From CAYNRA01 sp046293395 (GTDB lineage Bacteria; Bacteroidota; Bacteroidia; Cytophagales; Spirosomataceae): a stretch of 64,000 bases of DNA. This document shows, in pieces, positions 53,589 through 63,126 of this stretch; within the stretch, counting starts at the first letter, position 1, and each line of letters starts with the position of its first letter. Under the pieces are notes generated by a model that was not told where the DNA came from, searched no databases, and saw nothing but the letters and a program-made list of their open reading frames with translations. The DNA lies in assembly GCA_046293395.1 (NCBI GenBank), contig JBKBOU010000002.1:903635-967634 (forward strand), written 5' to 3'. A program made the position numbers and the translations under genes.

Positions 53589-54809
53589 CTAGTTGAATAT
53601 TACTATTAATTTTTCAAGCATTTTTTTGATTTTACTATATAAAATATAAACTTCAGCTAAAGGAGTAGGAATTAGAAAATCATTTAAATTTCTAAAAATG
53701 CTAAACTCAACTTCCTTTAGTGCCTCACATTTATTTAATAATTTCTTAACAACAGTACCAATATCGTGATTATCTTTTACATAATTATAACACTTATCTC
53801 CTAGTGTTTTATCATTTAAATAATCATTAATTATTTCATCAAAATTATGCTTACGTTCCATTGCGCCTTGAACATCCATTCCCAAAGTATAATCTTGGGT
53901 TTGATACAACCAATCATATTTTACGTTTAATGGAAATTTGCTTGCACTGTAATCAACAATGAATACTGGAACTCTTCTGGTTGCAAACTCCATGCATGAT
54001 GTACCCATGGCAACTCCAATTTGGATTTTCTCAACCATATATCTACTTAGGTCTCTTCCCTCCAATACACCTGTAAAAACATACTTGATTTTTTTTCTAA
54101 CTAAATATTTTCTAATCTCACTCTCTTTCACGCCTCCCCCAATAACATGAAATACAATTTTATCCTTGTATTCAGAAATACTTATTTCATCTATAATTTT
54201 CAAAATTGAGTAAATTTTATCTTGTGCAAGTCTACCAAGCCAAGCTATATTTACAGTTTCGGAATAAATTTTAATATCCTGTACTTCATTTTCAATAATT
54301 ATAGGTATTTGTAAGTACTCAGGCTGAGTTTCAATTGACAATTTTTTTTTAACCTCTTGAAAGTTAGCTGCATCCATGTAAGTTAAGACACCTTTTAAAG
54401 CAATTTCTTTAATTATTTTCTTTGCTTTCATCTCATTTGCAAACCATTTTCTACCATTTCCTTGTAGAACAAATTTTAAATTTTCAGGATGTATTGACCA
54501 CAATAGAATTTTTACTTCTTTGATATCATCGTTGAACAACTTATTTATATCTAACAAATTTGATAATGGTGTAATTAGAATTGTTTCATGTTCTATCTTT
54601 GTACACCCTTTAATATATGGGATTACATTTATCTTTTCAATATTTTTAACCTGTGATTCCAGATATCCACCTCTATAATCAATTATGTTTACACTTATAT
54701 TATCGTATTTTGAAATCTCTAATGCTAATCTAATAAACAACATCTGTGCACCACCTATTTTTCTACTCGGATAAAAAAAAGTAATTGAATTAAAATTATT
54801 ATTTTTCAT
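53589..54809 (-). CDS. Glycosyltransferase (GT4-like)
   Basis: 406 residues. N-terminal FFYPSRKIGGAQMLFIRLA is the glycine-rich loop common to GT4 proteins. The second domain has VNIAWLGRLAQDKIYSILKII, then FHVIGGGVKE, then GVAMGTSCMEFATRRVPVF with the catalytic E region. It is cytoplasmic and probably peripheral. It overlaps the wzx stop by 11 bp, so it is coupled to flippase translation. Strongly AT-rich. The donor cannot be told. Confidence 0.8.
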   Translation of the reverse strand: MKNNNFNSITFFYPSRKIGGAQMLFIRLALEISKYDNISVNIIDYRGGYLESQVKNIEKINVIPYIKGCTKIEHETILITPLSNLLDINKLFNDDIKEVKILLWSIHPENLKFVLQGNGRKWFANEMKAKKIIKEIALKGVLTYMDAANFQEVKKKLSIETQPEYLQIPIIIENEVQDIKIYSETVNIAWLGRLAQDKIYSILKIIDEISISEYKDKIVFHVIGGGVKESEIRKYLVRKKIKYVFTGVLEGRDLSRYMVEKIQIGVAMGTSCMEFATRRVPVFIVDYSASKFPLNVKYDWLYQTQDYTLGMDVQGAMERKHNFDEIINDYLNDKTLGDKCYNYVKDNHDIGTVVKKLLNKCEALKEVEFSIFRNLNDFLIPTPLAEVYILYSKIKKMLEKLIVIFN

Positions 54810-56082
54810 GGAAACAAATTATTTTTCTAAAAATGATTAACACCGTTGCTAAATATAAAAAATAATTCAACGCATACGCTAAAGTCGCACCTATTTCACC
54901 GTACATATCTATAAAACCCATGGCTAATAGAGCAAACGATACACTAAATAGAACTTCTGATACTACAAATAACTTTGTCATTGATCTAGCGAGCATCAAA
55001 TACGCCAATAACCAAGAGGTAATCTTAAAAAAATCTCCCAGTAGCTGGTAGGCAAACAACTCTCGCATTCCTTCAAATTCTTTATTGAATAATAAATTAA
55101 TGATAATATCACGCATTCCGTATATCCCCAGTGTAGCCAAAAGTAAGAAGGGAATAACCATCTTATAAATGGAGAAAATCTCATTTCTTAATTCTACATC
55201 TGATTTGATTTCTGCCAACCTTGGTAAGTAATAGACAGAAAGTGAAGAAGTAATGACCATCAAATACATATTCGATATACGGTTCATCCCCTCCCAAATT
55301 CCAGCTTGTGTCAATGAAATCGTTTCAACTGTATAATTCCGAACAATCAACTGGCTTACGGGTACAGTTGCTGCACTCACAAATGCCATCAACGAATAAT
55401 TAGCTAACTTTTTGACGGCTTCTATATCAAACCGACCTATAAAGTGGTCCACTCGAAACCAACTACTCGATGCAACCTGCTGTAGGGTGACTAGTAAAAC
55501 AACAGATTGGTACGTTACCATAGCTAACAAAGCACCATATACACCATATACATACGAAAGGATAATGGAAAAACATAAACTTACCAAACTACCTACAATA
55601 TTGACTCGTACATACTTTTTGAACTCTTTGTATCCATTTAGCACAGCAACAAGCATCGTGTTGAACGCATACAAGCCAATTGTTAGCCCAAATACCATAA
55701 ATATAGGCTGGTACATACTATCCTTCAAAACCCTTATTGAAAAGTACGAAGAACCAAACAAAAGAATAAATCCAGTTAGTAGAGTGAAGATTCCAACTAT
55801 CCAAACTGCTGCACGAATATACCTAACTTCTCCTCCACTCTCTTTCGTACTTGCAATATATTTGGTAATTCCATTATTTATACCACCCGTGGAAAAAGTC
55901 TGTGCAATAGAAGAAAAATTACTCAATTGCCCCATTAAAGCTATGCCTGCTGGACCAACAAGAACGGCAACAACTTTAACGCTCACAAAGCCTGCCAACA
56001 TCTTTACTAATGTAGATACGACATTGAGTGAAAAAATGGCTGCTACGTCCTTTTTGTAAATTTGCTTTATCCTGCTTAACAC
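54799..56082 (-). CDS. wzx: O-antigen translocase (flippase), Wzx-like
   Basis: 427 residues from a GTG at 56082, with about twelve TM helices and the N-terminal VSTLVKMLAGFVSVKVVAVL followed by GPAGIALMGQLSNFSSIAQ, typical of WzxE-like translocases in the MOP superfamily. It flips the undecaprenyl-linked repeat unit to the periplasmic face. It overlaps the aminotransferase upstream by 7 bp and the GT downstream by 11 bp. Confidence 0.88.
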   Translation of the reverse strand: MLSRIKQIYKKDVAAIFSLNVVSTLVKMLAGFVSVKVVAVLVGPAGIALMGQLSNFSSIAQTFSTGGINNGITKYIASTKESGGEVRYIRAAVWIVGIFTLLTGFILLFGSSYFSIRVLKDSMYQPIFMVFGLTIGLYAFNTMLVAVLNGYKEFKKYVRVNIVGSLVSLCFSIILSYVYGVYGALLAMVTYQSVVLLVTLQQVASSSWFRVDHFIGRFDIEAVKKLANYSLMAFVSAATVPVSQLIVRNYTVETISLTQAGIWEGMNRISNMYLMVITSSLSVYYLPRLAEIKSDVELRNEIFSIYKMVIPFLLLATLGIYGMRDIIINLLFNKEFEGMRELFAYQLLGDFFKITSWLLAYLMLARSMTKLFVVSEVLFSVSFALLAMGFIDMYGEIGATLAYALNYFLYLATVLIIFRKIICFHEK

Positions 56083-57182
56083 TTGTATTTGTTTACTTTT
56101 TGTATGACAAAATCAACCTCTTCCTCTGTCATCACAGGACTTATGGGTAAACTGACTACTTCCTGATGGATTTGTTCGGTGATTGGATAAGATAGTTCAT
56201 TCCATTCTTTATATGCTTCTTGCTTATGCGGTGGTATTGGGTAATGAATCAAAGTCTGTACACCCTGCTCACTCAAATACTGCTGAAGTTTAGCCCGTTC
56301 TTTCGTTCGAATTACGAATAAATGCCAAACATGCTCTTCTTCATTCAAGGGATAAGTGGGCAGCGTAATTTCAGCATTTGAAATCTCTTGCGTGTAGCGA
56401 CGTGCTATAGCTCTCCGAATGGCATTGTCTTCGTCAATATATTTCAATTTTACATCCAAGACAGCAGCTTGGAGTTCATCTAAGCGTGAATTTAAGCCCT
56501 TGAATGTATTGGTATATTTCTGATTTGACCCATAATTAGCCAGTGTTCGCACCATGTCGGCGAGAACTTTATCTTTCGTCAAGACAGCACCTGCATCACC
56601 TAAAGCACCTAAATTCTTTCCCGGATAAAAGCTAAATCCGGAAGCATCACCTAGATTTCCTGTCTTTATATTCCCAAACTTTGCTCCAATTGCTTGCGCA
56701 TTGTCTTCAATAATTTTTAGGTTGTACCGACTGGCTAAGTGTTTGATTTCCTCTGAGAATACAACTCGCCCGTATAAATGAACAAGCATAATCGCTTTTG
56801 TCTTGGAGGTGATGGCTTCCTCTATTTTTAAAATATCAATATTATAGGTTTCCAGAGAGGGCTCTACCAATACAGGAAGAAGTCCATTATCCGAAATAGC
56901 CAGGATAGAAGCTATATAAGTATTTGCTGGAACGATGATTTCATCCTCTTCCTGAAAGACACCCAACTCCTTGTACCCACGGATTATCAGACGTAGCGCA
57001 TCCAATCCGTTCGCAACACCAACAGCATGACCTCCACCTTGATACACCTCAAAGTTAGTTTCAAACTGTTTCAAAGCATTCCCTAACAGATACCATCCGG
57101 AGTCAACTACCCTTGAGATAGCCTCTTTGATTTCGATGCTATTTTTTTCGTTTATTTTCTGGAGATCTAAAAATTTTATCAT
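56076..57182 (-). CDS. fdtB: DegT/DnrJ/EryC1 sugar aminotransferase (FdtB-like)
   Basis: 368 residues, PLP fold type I. The Schiff-base lysine is K189 in SFYPGKNLGALGDAG, with D160 in IIEDNAQAIGA contacting the pyridine N. This family installs C3 or C4 amino groups on nucleotide-linked keto sugars. Neighbouring FdtA-like cupins and an acyltransferase suggest dTDP-3-amino-3,6-dideoxyhexose synthesis as in FdtA-B-C. A 4-bp overlap couples it to the acyltransferase gene upstream. Confidence 0.88.
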   Translation of the reverse strand: MIKFLDLQKINEKNSIEIKEAISRVVDSGWYLLGNALKQFETNFEVYQGGGHAVGVANGLDALRLIIRGYKELGVFQEEDEIIVPANTYIASILAISDNGLLPVLVEPSLETYNIDILKIEEAITSKTKAIMLVHLYGRVVFSEEIKHLASRYNLKIIEDNAQAIGAKFGNIKTGNLGDASGFSFYPGKNLGALGDAGAVLTKDKVLADMVRTLANYGSNQKYTNTFKGLNSRLDELQAAVLDVKLKYIDEDNAIRRAIARRYTQEISNAEITLPTYPLNEEEHVWHLFVIRTKERAKLQQYLSEQGVQTLIHYPIPPHKQEAYKEWNELSYPITEQIHQEVVSLPISPVMTEEEVDFVIQKVNKYKC

Positions 57183-57727
57183 ACCATTTTGATAATGTCA
57201 TTCACAATTTCATACTTATTTCCGTTCTTACATCTAAGTTCTAAATCTAAGACTATCCCCTCTTTTGTAACGTATCCATGTTGTTTCGCTGGATTCCCAT
57301 ACCAAAGCGAAAAAGCAGGTGTACTCTTTGTTAGCACACTTCCAGCGCCTATCATTGTATATTTCCCAATTCTAACACCAGCAATTATCGTTGCATTAGC
57401 TCCGATTGATGCTCCTTCTTCAACGATTGTTCTTTCAAATTCAGATGGATATTGTTTAGATCGTGGAAGTAAATCGTTAGTAAATGTCACATTTGGCCCA
57501 ATGAATACATTATCACCAACAGAAACTCCATCCCAAATTTGGACACCTGATTTGACGGTGACACCATCACCTATTTTAACATCATTTTCAATAAAACAAT
57601 GACTACATATATTGCAGTCATTCCCTATTTCTGCTTCTGGCAAAACAACCACAAACTGCCATATTTTTGTACCTAAACCTATTTTGGCAGATTGAACATC
57701 AGCAGTTACATGTATACTATTACTCAC
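57179..57727 (-). CDS. Hexapeptide-repeat N-acyltransferase (FdtC/WlbB-like)
   Basis: 182 residues from GTG 57727. Left-handed beta-helix repeats of the type [IV]-G-x(4) run through most of the chain (SAKIGLGTKIW, EIGNDCNIC, KIGDGVTVKSG, SVGDNVFIGPNV, SIGANATII, RIGKYTMIGAGS). Ends with a short C-terminal extension. It probably acetylates the amino sugar produced by the aminotransferase next to it (4-bp overlap), giving the 3-N-acetyl group. The acyl donor is inferred. Confidence 0.85.
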   Translation of the reverse strand: MSNSIHVTADVQSAKIGLGTKIWQFVVVLPEAEIGNDCNICSHCFIENDVKIGDGVTVKSGVQIWDGVSVGDNVFIGPNVTFTNDLLPRSKQYPSEFERTIVEEGASIGANATIIAGVRIGKYTMIGAGSVLTKSTPAFSLWYGNPAKQHGYVTKEGIVLDLELRCKNGNKYEIVNDIIKMV

Positions 57728-57780
57728 AAGCTTTCATTTATTTACCTAAACTAGTACCTTTTTTACTCTAAAAAGAAGTA

Positions 57781-58338
57781 TCAATCGTTTATATTTTTCC
57801 TTTTTTCTAAAATATTCAAAATATTATCTCTTTGTATTGAATATTGTCTGTAACTGATTGTGAAATATAGAAAATCTGCCTCTTCATATTCTTTTGAAGC
57901 TCGAAATCTACTTTGGTACTTTAAAAGCCCTTTATTCTCTTTATGGATTTCAAAGGCACACTTCTGCAATTTTAATTCATTAAAGCCTATATCTAAAACA
58001 ATAAAGAAAGCTTTCATTGCAACATCAACAGGTGCTTTTTTAAAAAAAATCCAACTACCAGAGGTAAAGACTTCTTTTCCTATGTCATATATCCTTACAG
58101 TTCCCAGTCTTCTGTCATACTCATCAACTGCGATAAAGTAATAATCATAGCCTAGGGCTTCTCTTTCTTTGTATTTCCGAATCCATTCTCTCTGTTTTTC
58201 AACATCTTTTTCCGTTTGGGATAAGTACTTAGCGCGCTGCTCATCATTTGTTCTCAATTCAAGAATAAACTCCGCATCTTGGATTTCTACTAATTTTAAG
58301 CTTATTCCATATTTTTCATATTTCCTATCTACTTTCAT
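57781..58338 (-). CDS. GNAT-family N-acetyltransferase
   Basis: 185 residues from ATG 58338; the TTG one codon upstream is less likely. A GNAT core is visible as EFILELRTNDEQRAKYLSQ, then YYFIAVDEYDRRLGTVRIYDI and the acetyl-CoA helix region near MKAFFIVLDIGFNELKLQKC. It is similar to RimJ/PseH-type sugar acetyltransferases. The locus thus has two acyltransferases of different folds next to one aminotransferase. It overlaps the cupin gene upstream by 14 bp. Confidence 0.8.
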   Translation of the reverse strand: MKVDRKYEKYGISLKLVEIQDAEFILELRTNDEQRAKYLSQTEKDVEKQREWIRKYKEREALGYDYYFIAVDEYDRRLGTVRIYDIGKEVFTSGSWIFFKKAPVDVAMKAFFIVLDIGFNELKLQKCAFEIHKENKGLLKYQSRFRASKEYEEADFLYFTISYRQYSIQRDNILNILEKRKNIND

Positions 58339-58756
58339 CAAATCTTAACGCTTTAAAAACCTCATAATCACGAATGTAGTCAGCTTCTTGGTATATATGA
58401 GACGCTAATACTAAGCAAATTGAGCCTGATGAAAAGTTAATCTCTGAAGCCCAAATACCTGGAGGTATATGCAAACCAAAGTAAGGTCTATTTAGTTGAA
58501 CAATTCGTTTTGTCTCTCCATCGTCCAACATAACCTCAAAGCTCCCACTTGCAGCGATTAGAAGTTGGTGGCACTCTTTGTGTGCATGTGCACCACGTGA
58601 TTCGCCTCCAGGTATGTCAAAAAGGTAAAAAACTCGCTTTATATCGAACGGTATTTCTACAGAAGAAGTAATCGGCGTTATATTTCCCGATCGATTCATT
58701 ACTCTGGGAAACTCAATAATTGAGCAATCAAAAACCTTGGGTTTATTCTTTTCCAT
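58325..58756 (-). CDS. fdtA: FdtA-like 3,4-ketoisomerase, second copy
   Basis: 143 residues from ATG 58756 (MEKNKPKVFDCSIIEFPRV). Longer starts to 58780 would overlap the upstream gene more. Single cupin domain: VFYLFDIPGGESRGAHAHKECHQ with the His pair AHAH, then RPYFGLHIPPGIWASEINFS. FdtA/QdtA enzymes isomerise dTDP-4-keto-6-deoxyglucose to the 3-keto form for transamination. It follows a similar cupin gene with a 14-bp overlap. Confidence 0.85.
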   Translation of the reverse strand: MEKNKPKVFDCSIIEFPRVMNRSGNITPITSSVEIPFDIKRVFYLFDIPGGESRGAHAHKECHQLLIAASGSFEVMLDDGETKRIVQLNRPYFGLHIPPGIWASEINFSSGSICLVLASHIYQEADYIRDYEVFKALRFDESR

Positions 58757-59162
58757 CATTCGCTTCTGTTCTAAACTCATCAAAATCTCTTATATAATCT
58801 TCTACTTGAAAAGTTGTAGATGACAAAACCAAAGCAAGCGAATTCGTCGAAAAATTTTCCATCGTTCTCCAAAACATTTTAGGCACATACAGTCCCATAT
58901 AAGAACGATTTAAAGAATATTTAAACTCTTGTCTCCCATCATGTAACACAATATCAAAACTACCCGAAAGGGCAATGATAAACTCTTCGTTATTTCGATA
59001 CGCATGACTCCCTCTTATTTCACCACCTGGCACATCATATATTAAATACGTCCTTTTAATCTCAAATTGAATATGTTTTTCACCTTCAACAAAGGATAGA
59101 TTTCCTCTTGAGTCTAAGATTTTGGGTAAATTAATTATTCCAGCTTTTCTCATTTTAGTCAA
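58743..59162 (-). CDS. FdtA-like 3,4-ketoisomerase, first copy
   Basis: 139 residues, cupin with TYLIYDVPGGEIRGSHAYRNNEE and RSYMGLYVPKMFWRTMENFS, collinear with the next gene, so the pair arose by duplication. This copy has SHAY where its neighbour has AHAH, losing one of the two active-site His. It could be a partner subunit or have a changed specificity. A 4-bp overlap couples it to wecB upstream. Confidence 0.82.
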   Translation of the reverse strand: MTKMRKAGIINLPKILDSRGNLSFVEGEKHIQFEIKRTYLIYDVPGGEIRGSHAYRNNEEFIIALSGSFDIVLHDGRQEFKYSLNRSYMGLYVPKMFWRTMENFSTNSLALVLSSTTFQVEDYIRDFDEFRTEANDGKE

Positions 59163-60244
59163 GCAATCAGTTTAAAATCCTCAACTATCCTCTTCGCCGT
59201 TTCCCCGTCCCAAAGTGCTGGAATACCTCCCTTTTTCCATTGACCTCGAACAACCTTTTCAATTGCTGGACGTAACTTAGAAATGTCTGAACCTATAAGT
59301 TCATTAGTACCAATTGTTACTGTTTCAGGGCGTTCAGTCGAATTACGTAACGTCAAACAAGGAATTTTTAACACCGTACACTCTTCTGTTATTCCTCCGG
59401 AATCCGTAATTACAGCCATTGTATTTTTCACCAAATAGATAAATTCTAAGTATCCTAATGGTTCCACCAAAACAATATTGGTAAATGTCAAATTACCATC
59501 TTTAATTTTGATGAGTGTTCGTGGATGTACAGGAAATATGACTTTTCTACCTTGACATAGTGAATCCACCTCTTTCAAAATACCACTTAATACCTCGATT
59601 TCATCTACGTTACTAGGTCTATGTAAAGTCAATACAAAATATTGCCCAGACTCAAGTAGTTCATCTTTATACACGGAAGGTACCTGCAGCCTATTTAAAT
59701 TAGCTATCAACGTATCTATCATTGTATTCCCAACAAATCTGATTCTGTCTTTTGAAATACCCGAATTAATGAGGTTTGCATTAGCCGTCTCAGATGTAGT
59801 ATAAAATATATCCGTGATACTGTCTGTAACTAGACGATTTATCTCTTCTGGCATTCTAAGGTCTCCTGATCTAATTCCTGCTTCTACATGCGCTACCTGA
59901 ATACCTGCCTTTTTAGCTACAATTGCACAAGCCATCGTTGATGTAACATCTCCAACCACCAAACAAATATCACTTTTTTGATTTTCAATCACTTTTTCAT
60001 ACCCTATCATGATAGCAGCTGTTTGCTCTGCTTGCGTCCCACCACCAGCTCCTAAATTTATATCTGGTTTGGGAATATTCAATTGTTCAAAAAAAGTCTC
60101 ACTCATTTTATGGTCAAAATGCTGCCCCGTATGTATCAACCTATATTTGATCTTATCTTCACCAAATTCATATATCGCATGAATTATTGGAGCAATCTTC
60201 ATAAAATTTGGACGCGCACCTGCGATAATATCTATATTCAGCAT
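59159..60244 (-). CDS. wecB: UDP-N-acetylglucosamine 2-epimerase (non-hydrolysing)
   Basis: 361 residues from ATG 60244 (MLNIDIIAGARPNFMKIAPII), 4 bases after the dehydrogenase stop; the TTG extension to 60277 would overlap it by 29 bp and is rejected. Signatures: GARPNFMKIAPI, HTGQHFDHKMSETFFEQL, GDVTSTMACAIVAKK, HVEAGIRSGDLRMPEEINR and TDSGGITEECTVL. It interconverts UDP-GlcNAc and UDP-ManNAc. The linked dehydrogenase may oxidise either sugar. Confidence 0.92.
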   Translation of the reverse strand: MLNIDIIAGARPNFMKIAPIIHAIYEFGEDKIKYRLIHTGQHFDHKMSETFFEQLNIPKPDINLGAGGGTQAEQTAAIMIGYEKVIENQKSDICLVVGDVTSTMACAIVAKKAGIQVAHVEAGIRSGDLRMPEEINRLVTDSITDIFYTTSETANANLINSGISKDRIRFVGNTMIDTLIANLNRLQVPSVYKDELLESGQYFVLTLHRPSNVDEIEVLSGILKEVDSLCQGRKVIFPVHPRTLIKIKDGNLTFTNIVLVEPLGYLEFIYLVKNTMAVITDSGGITEECTVLKIPCLTLRNSTERPETVTIGTNELIGSDISKLRPAIEKVVRGQWKKGGIPALWDGETAKRIVEDFKLIA

Positions 60245-60248
60245 TTGA

Positions 60249-61526
60249 TTATAATTTAATTGCTTTCTTGTTATCAATTATCGATTTTAAATCCATGAGA
60301 ACTTCTGTATTCTCGTACATTTCCAAAAATTTTCTATCTGTTATATATTCGTTGTGAGCTACCGCCACAATAACTAAGTTGTATCTTTCTTTAAATTCAG
60401 AAACTAAACGTATTTGATACTCTTCTTCTACTTCTTTTGGTATTGCCCAATGGTCATATACATCCACATTTAGTCCAAACTCGTTTAATTCTCTGTAAAT
60501 ATCAATGACCTTTGTGTTCCTTATATCCGGACAGTTCTCTTTAAATGTAAAACCTAATATTAAGGCATCTGACCCTTTGATATTTTGACCAACCTTAATC
60601 ATTTGTTTAATCGCCTTATTGGCAACATACTGCCCCATATTATCATTCACACGTCTTCCTGCACCAATAACAGCTGGATAATAACCCACTTGTTCCGATT
60701 TATGAATCATGTAATACGGATCTACGCCAATGCAATGTCCACCTACCAAACCGGGCTTAAATTTCAAGAAATTCCATTTAGTTCCTGCGGCATCTAATAC
60801 TTCTTTGGTGTCTATTCCTAGCTTGTCAAAGATAAGTGCCAATTCATTTACAAAGGATATATTGACATCTCTTTGGCAATTTTCTACAATTTTAGCTGCC
60901 TCAGCTACTTTCATGGAAGGCGCTTTGTATGTGCCTGCCACAATGATGCTGCGGTACAAGGCATCTACAAAATCAGCTATCTCCGGGGTAGAGCCCGACG
61001 TTATTTTTAAAATTTTCGTTAGGGTATTCTCTTTATCTCCTGGGTTTATGCGTTCGGGCGAGTAGCCACAGTAAAAGTCTGTATTAAACACCAGGCCACT
61101 TTCTCGCTCCAAGACGGGCACACAATCTTCTTCGGTACACCCCGGATATACGGTAGATTCGTAAATGACAATATCCCCTTTCCGCAATACCTGCCCTACG
61201 GCTTTCGATGCGCCCAAGAGCGGAGATAAATCTGGCTTTTTATAGGCATCAATGGGTGTGGGTACTGTTACGATATAGACTTTTTGTATGTGCTTCCCTG
61301 TATTATCAATGTTTAGAGAGGTGGTAAAGGACAATTGTGTTGCTCCTTCTAAGTCCGCCGCTTCCAATTCCTTGGTTCGGTCAAAGCCTTCTTGCAATTC
61401 CTTTATCCGCTGTTCGTTGATGTCAACTCCCCATGTTGGGTATCTCTTTCCAAACTCTACCGCCAAAGGAAGACCTACATAACCCAGCCCAACCACTACA
61501 ATGTGGCAATTGTCTAAATCATTCAT
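60249..61526 (-). CDS. UDP-HexNAc 6-dehydrogenase (WbpA/TviB-type)
   Basis: 425 residues, with VVGLGYVGLPLAVEFGKRYP (about 10-30), then the catalytic C265 in LVGGHCIGVDPYY and the AGTKWNFLKFKPG region. The family oxidises C6 of a UDP-sugar to the uronic acid with two NAD+. The detailed sequence (DRTKELEAADL, KITSGSTPEIADFVDALY) fits the WbpA/TviB branch (UDP-GlcNAc or GalNAc) better than E. coli WecC (UDP-ManNAc), but wecB directly downstream leaves UDP-ManNAcA possible. First gene of the coupled operon. Confidence 0.9.
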   Translation of the reverse strand: MNDLDNCHIVVVGLGYVGLPLAVEFGKRYPTWGVDINEQRIKELQEGFDRTKELEAADLEGATQLSFTTSLNIDNTGKHIQKVYIVTVPTPIDAYKKPDLSPLLGASKAVGQVLRKGDIVIYESTVYPGCTEEDCVPVLERESGLVFNTDFYCGYSPERINPGDKENTLTKILKITSGSTPEIADFVDALYRSIIVAGTYKAPSMKVAEAAKIVENCQRDVNISFVNELALIFDKLGIDTKEVLDAAGTKWNFLKFKPGLVGGHCIGVDPYYMIHKSEQVGYYPAVIGAGRRVNDNMGQYVANKAIKQMIKVGQNIKGSDALILGFTFKENCPDIRNTKVIDIYRELNEFGLNVDVYDHWAIPKEVEEEYQIRLVSEFKERYNLVIVAVAHNEYITDRKFLEMYENTEVLMDLKSIIDNKKAIKL

Positions 61527-61611
61527 TAAGTTTTAGCTTTTACATTTCGAGAACCTTCCCCTTAAATGCAAGGATTTTTACGTTCCTTAACAAGAATTAA
61601 CAGTTCAAGTT

Positions 61612-61619
61612 CAAAGTTA
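61612..61619 (-). promoter_or_regulatory. Candidate -7 box for the main polysaccharide operon
   Basis: TAACTTTG on the minus strand (TAnnTTTG), 86 bases upstream of the dehydrogenase ATG at 61526. It is the same octamer as before purQ. The leader of about 80 bases has no clear structure. No -33 TTTG at the usual distance. Confidence 0.5.
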
Positions 61620-61674
61620 CTTTGTATTCTTCTTTTTTGTTCACTTTTTTACCAATTAACGGTTCATTTTTTAC

Positions 61675-63126
61675 TTATTCCCATCTTTTCTGGAGTGCAA
61701 AGGCAAAGCCCCATGTATTTTCAGCGAGATTTGTTCCTGTATCATACCCCAGGCTGCTTGTCAATTGTATTCCTTTTTTGTACCAAGGAGAGCGTATTTG
61801 TATTTGTACCGCCTGTTGGTTTACACGACGTTCATATCCCCATCTTCCCCAATACGCTATCCAGGCATATTTTCCTTCCCAGGCAAATGTACCTATTTGT
61901 CCGCCTGCGCTTGCTTTATAGGCTACAGTGCGGTTGTTTAGATAGATTTCCCCCGCTTCATTCGTTAGAAAAGCAATGAAGGGAGTCCCTAAAAGCGTGT
62001 TTCGGTACGACCAACTTCCGTATTGCCCGTGGGAGAAATAATTATCAATTTCTCCAAAATTTCCTTCTGTTGGTTTCCCAAATCTGGTTGCTCCTTGGCT
62101 TTTCGAGTAGAAAAATTCCAGATTCAATCTATTCAAGAACCGTTCGGCAGCATGACTGTACGAGAGACTATACAGACCATCCCCAATATTATTTAGGGTA
62201 TATAGAGAGCGAGCAAAGTCATAAGGTTGTTGTTTGTAGAGGTTAATTCGTTTGGTTGGGCTTAGTTGGTATGCAAATCCGACATCCACAGACCCCAGTT
62301 GGTTTCCAATTGCCAAGCCAAGGTCATACGGAGGAAGTTTACTTGGGTCTAATTCCACCAATTTCTGTAAAAAAGGAATGACTACGAAGCGATAACTATA
62401 CCAAGGGTGCGGAGCTAAATTTCCATCTAGTGCAAAAAACGGGTCATCATTTTTGGTTTCCCCGCCCCATTGTACTTGGTGGTTTAGTCCTCCGGTTATC
62501 TCCCATTTTCGGGAGGCGGGGCCTAGCCGTCCGTACAACCATTTTTGGTGTAGCCAATGTCCAACCACTTCTTCTTCCTTATTTCCAAACCAACCGTGTG
62601 CGATGCCCACTTTAAAACCCAGCCAACCGTGTGCAAAATTCACCCAATCGGCGGTACTTATTTGTATTTTGGGCATGGGCAATGCGTTTCCAGACCAGGA
62701 GTATGCCCCAATCGTTTGGGTGGTATCAATCAAGCCTATGGTTTCTTTTCTTCTGCCGGCATAGACTTCCCATTTTTTCCATTGCAGATGTACTTCGGCA
62801 ACGGATAAAAAGGCGTAGCTTTTATTTCCTTGTACGAGGCGGCCTTCTATGCCGTATCCCCACGTCCATTTCTTTTGTTGGGTTACAAAGGCGGAGTCTG
62901 GTTTACGATACCAAGCCCCTTCGATATAGACTTGGTTTCCTTCGTTTTCAGGCACAACCCCAAACTGTTTTGTTCTTTGAAAAAAAGGTACGGTGGCGTT
63001 CCCTCCTTGAAATCCAAGGGCGATGCGTTTTTCATTTGCCTCTTGGTTTTGTTGTGCTACGGCTACTTGTGTGAGCCCAATGGAGAGAATACAAGAACAT
63101 ACTAGCGTTTGTAAACTTACTTTCAT
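61675..63126 (-). CDS. wzi: Wzi-family capsule assembly outer-membrane protein
   Basis: 483 residues from ATG 63126, where MKVSLQTLVCSCILSIGLTQ starts a signal peptide ending VAVAQQ. The GTG extension to 63180 is rejected. The mature protein is beta-rich with alternating aromatic strands (WTWGYGIEGRLVQG, VYAGRRKETIGL, FAHGWLGFKVGIAHGWFG) and ends WGFAFALQKRWE, fitting a barrel. Wzi-like proteins bind capsule polymer at the cell surface or assist its assembly. It lies just upstream of the sugar operon, with 148 bases between, suggesting that the polymer is a capsule or surface-attached O-antigen. Confidence 0.85.
   Translation of the reverse strand: MKVSLQTLVCSCILSIGLTQVAVAQQNQEANEKRIALGFQGGNATVPFFQRTKQFGVVPENEGNQVYIEGAWYRKPDSAFVTQQKKWTWGYGIEGRLVQGNKSYAFLSVAEVHLQWKKWEVYAGRRKETIGLIDTTQTIGAYSWSGNALPMPKIQISTADWVNFAHGWLGFKVGIAHGWFGNKEEEVVGHWLHQKWLYGRLGPASRKWEITGGLNHQVQWGGETKNDDPFFALDGNLAPHPWYSYRFVVIPFLQKLVELDPSKLPPYDLGLAIGNQLGSVDVGFAYQLSPTKRINLYKQQPYDFARSLYTLNNIGDGLYSLSYSHAAERFLNRLNLEFFYSKSQGATRFGKPTEGNFGEIDNYFSHGQYGSWSYRNTLLGTPFIAFLTNEAGEIYLNNRTVAYKASAGGQIGTFAWEGKYAWIAYWGRWGYERRVNQQAVQIQIRSPWYKKGIQLTSSLGYDTGTNLAENTWGFAFALQKRWE

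Noticed and set aside
62453..63074. Plus-strand open frames of 103 and 147 codons opposite wzi.
   Set aside because: Antisense shadows of a supported beta-barrel gene, rich in Pro, Ser and aromatic residues without domain structure.
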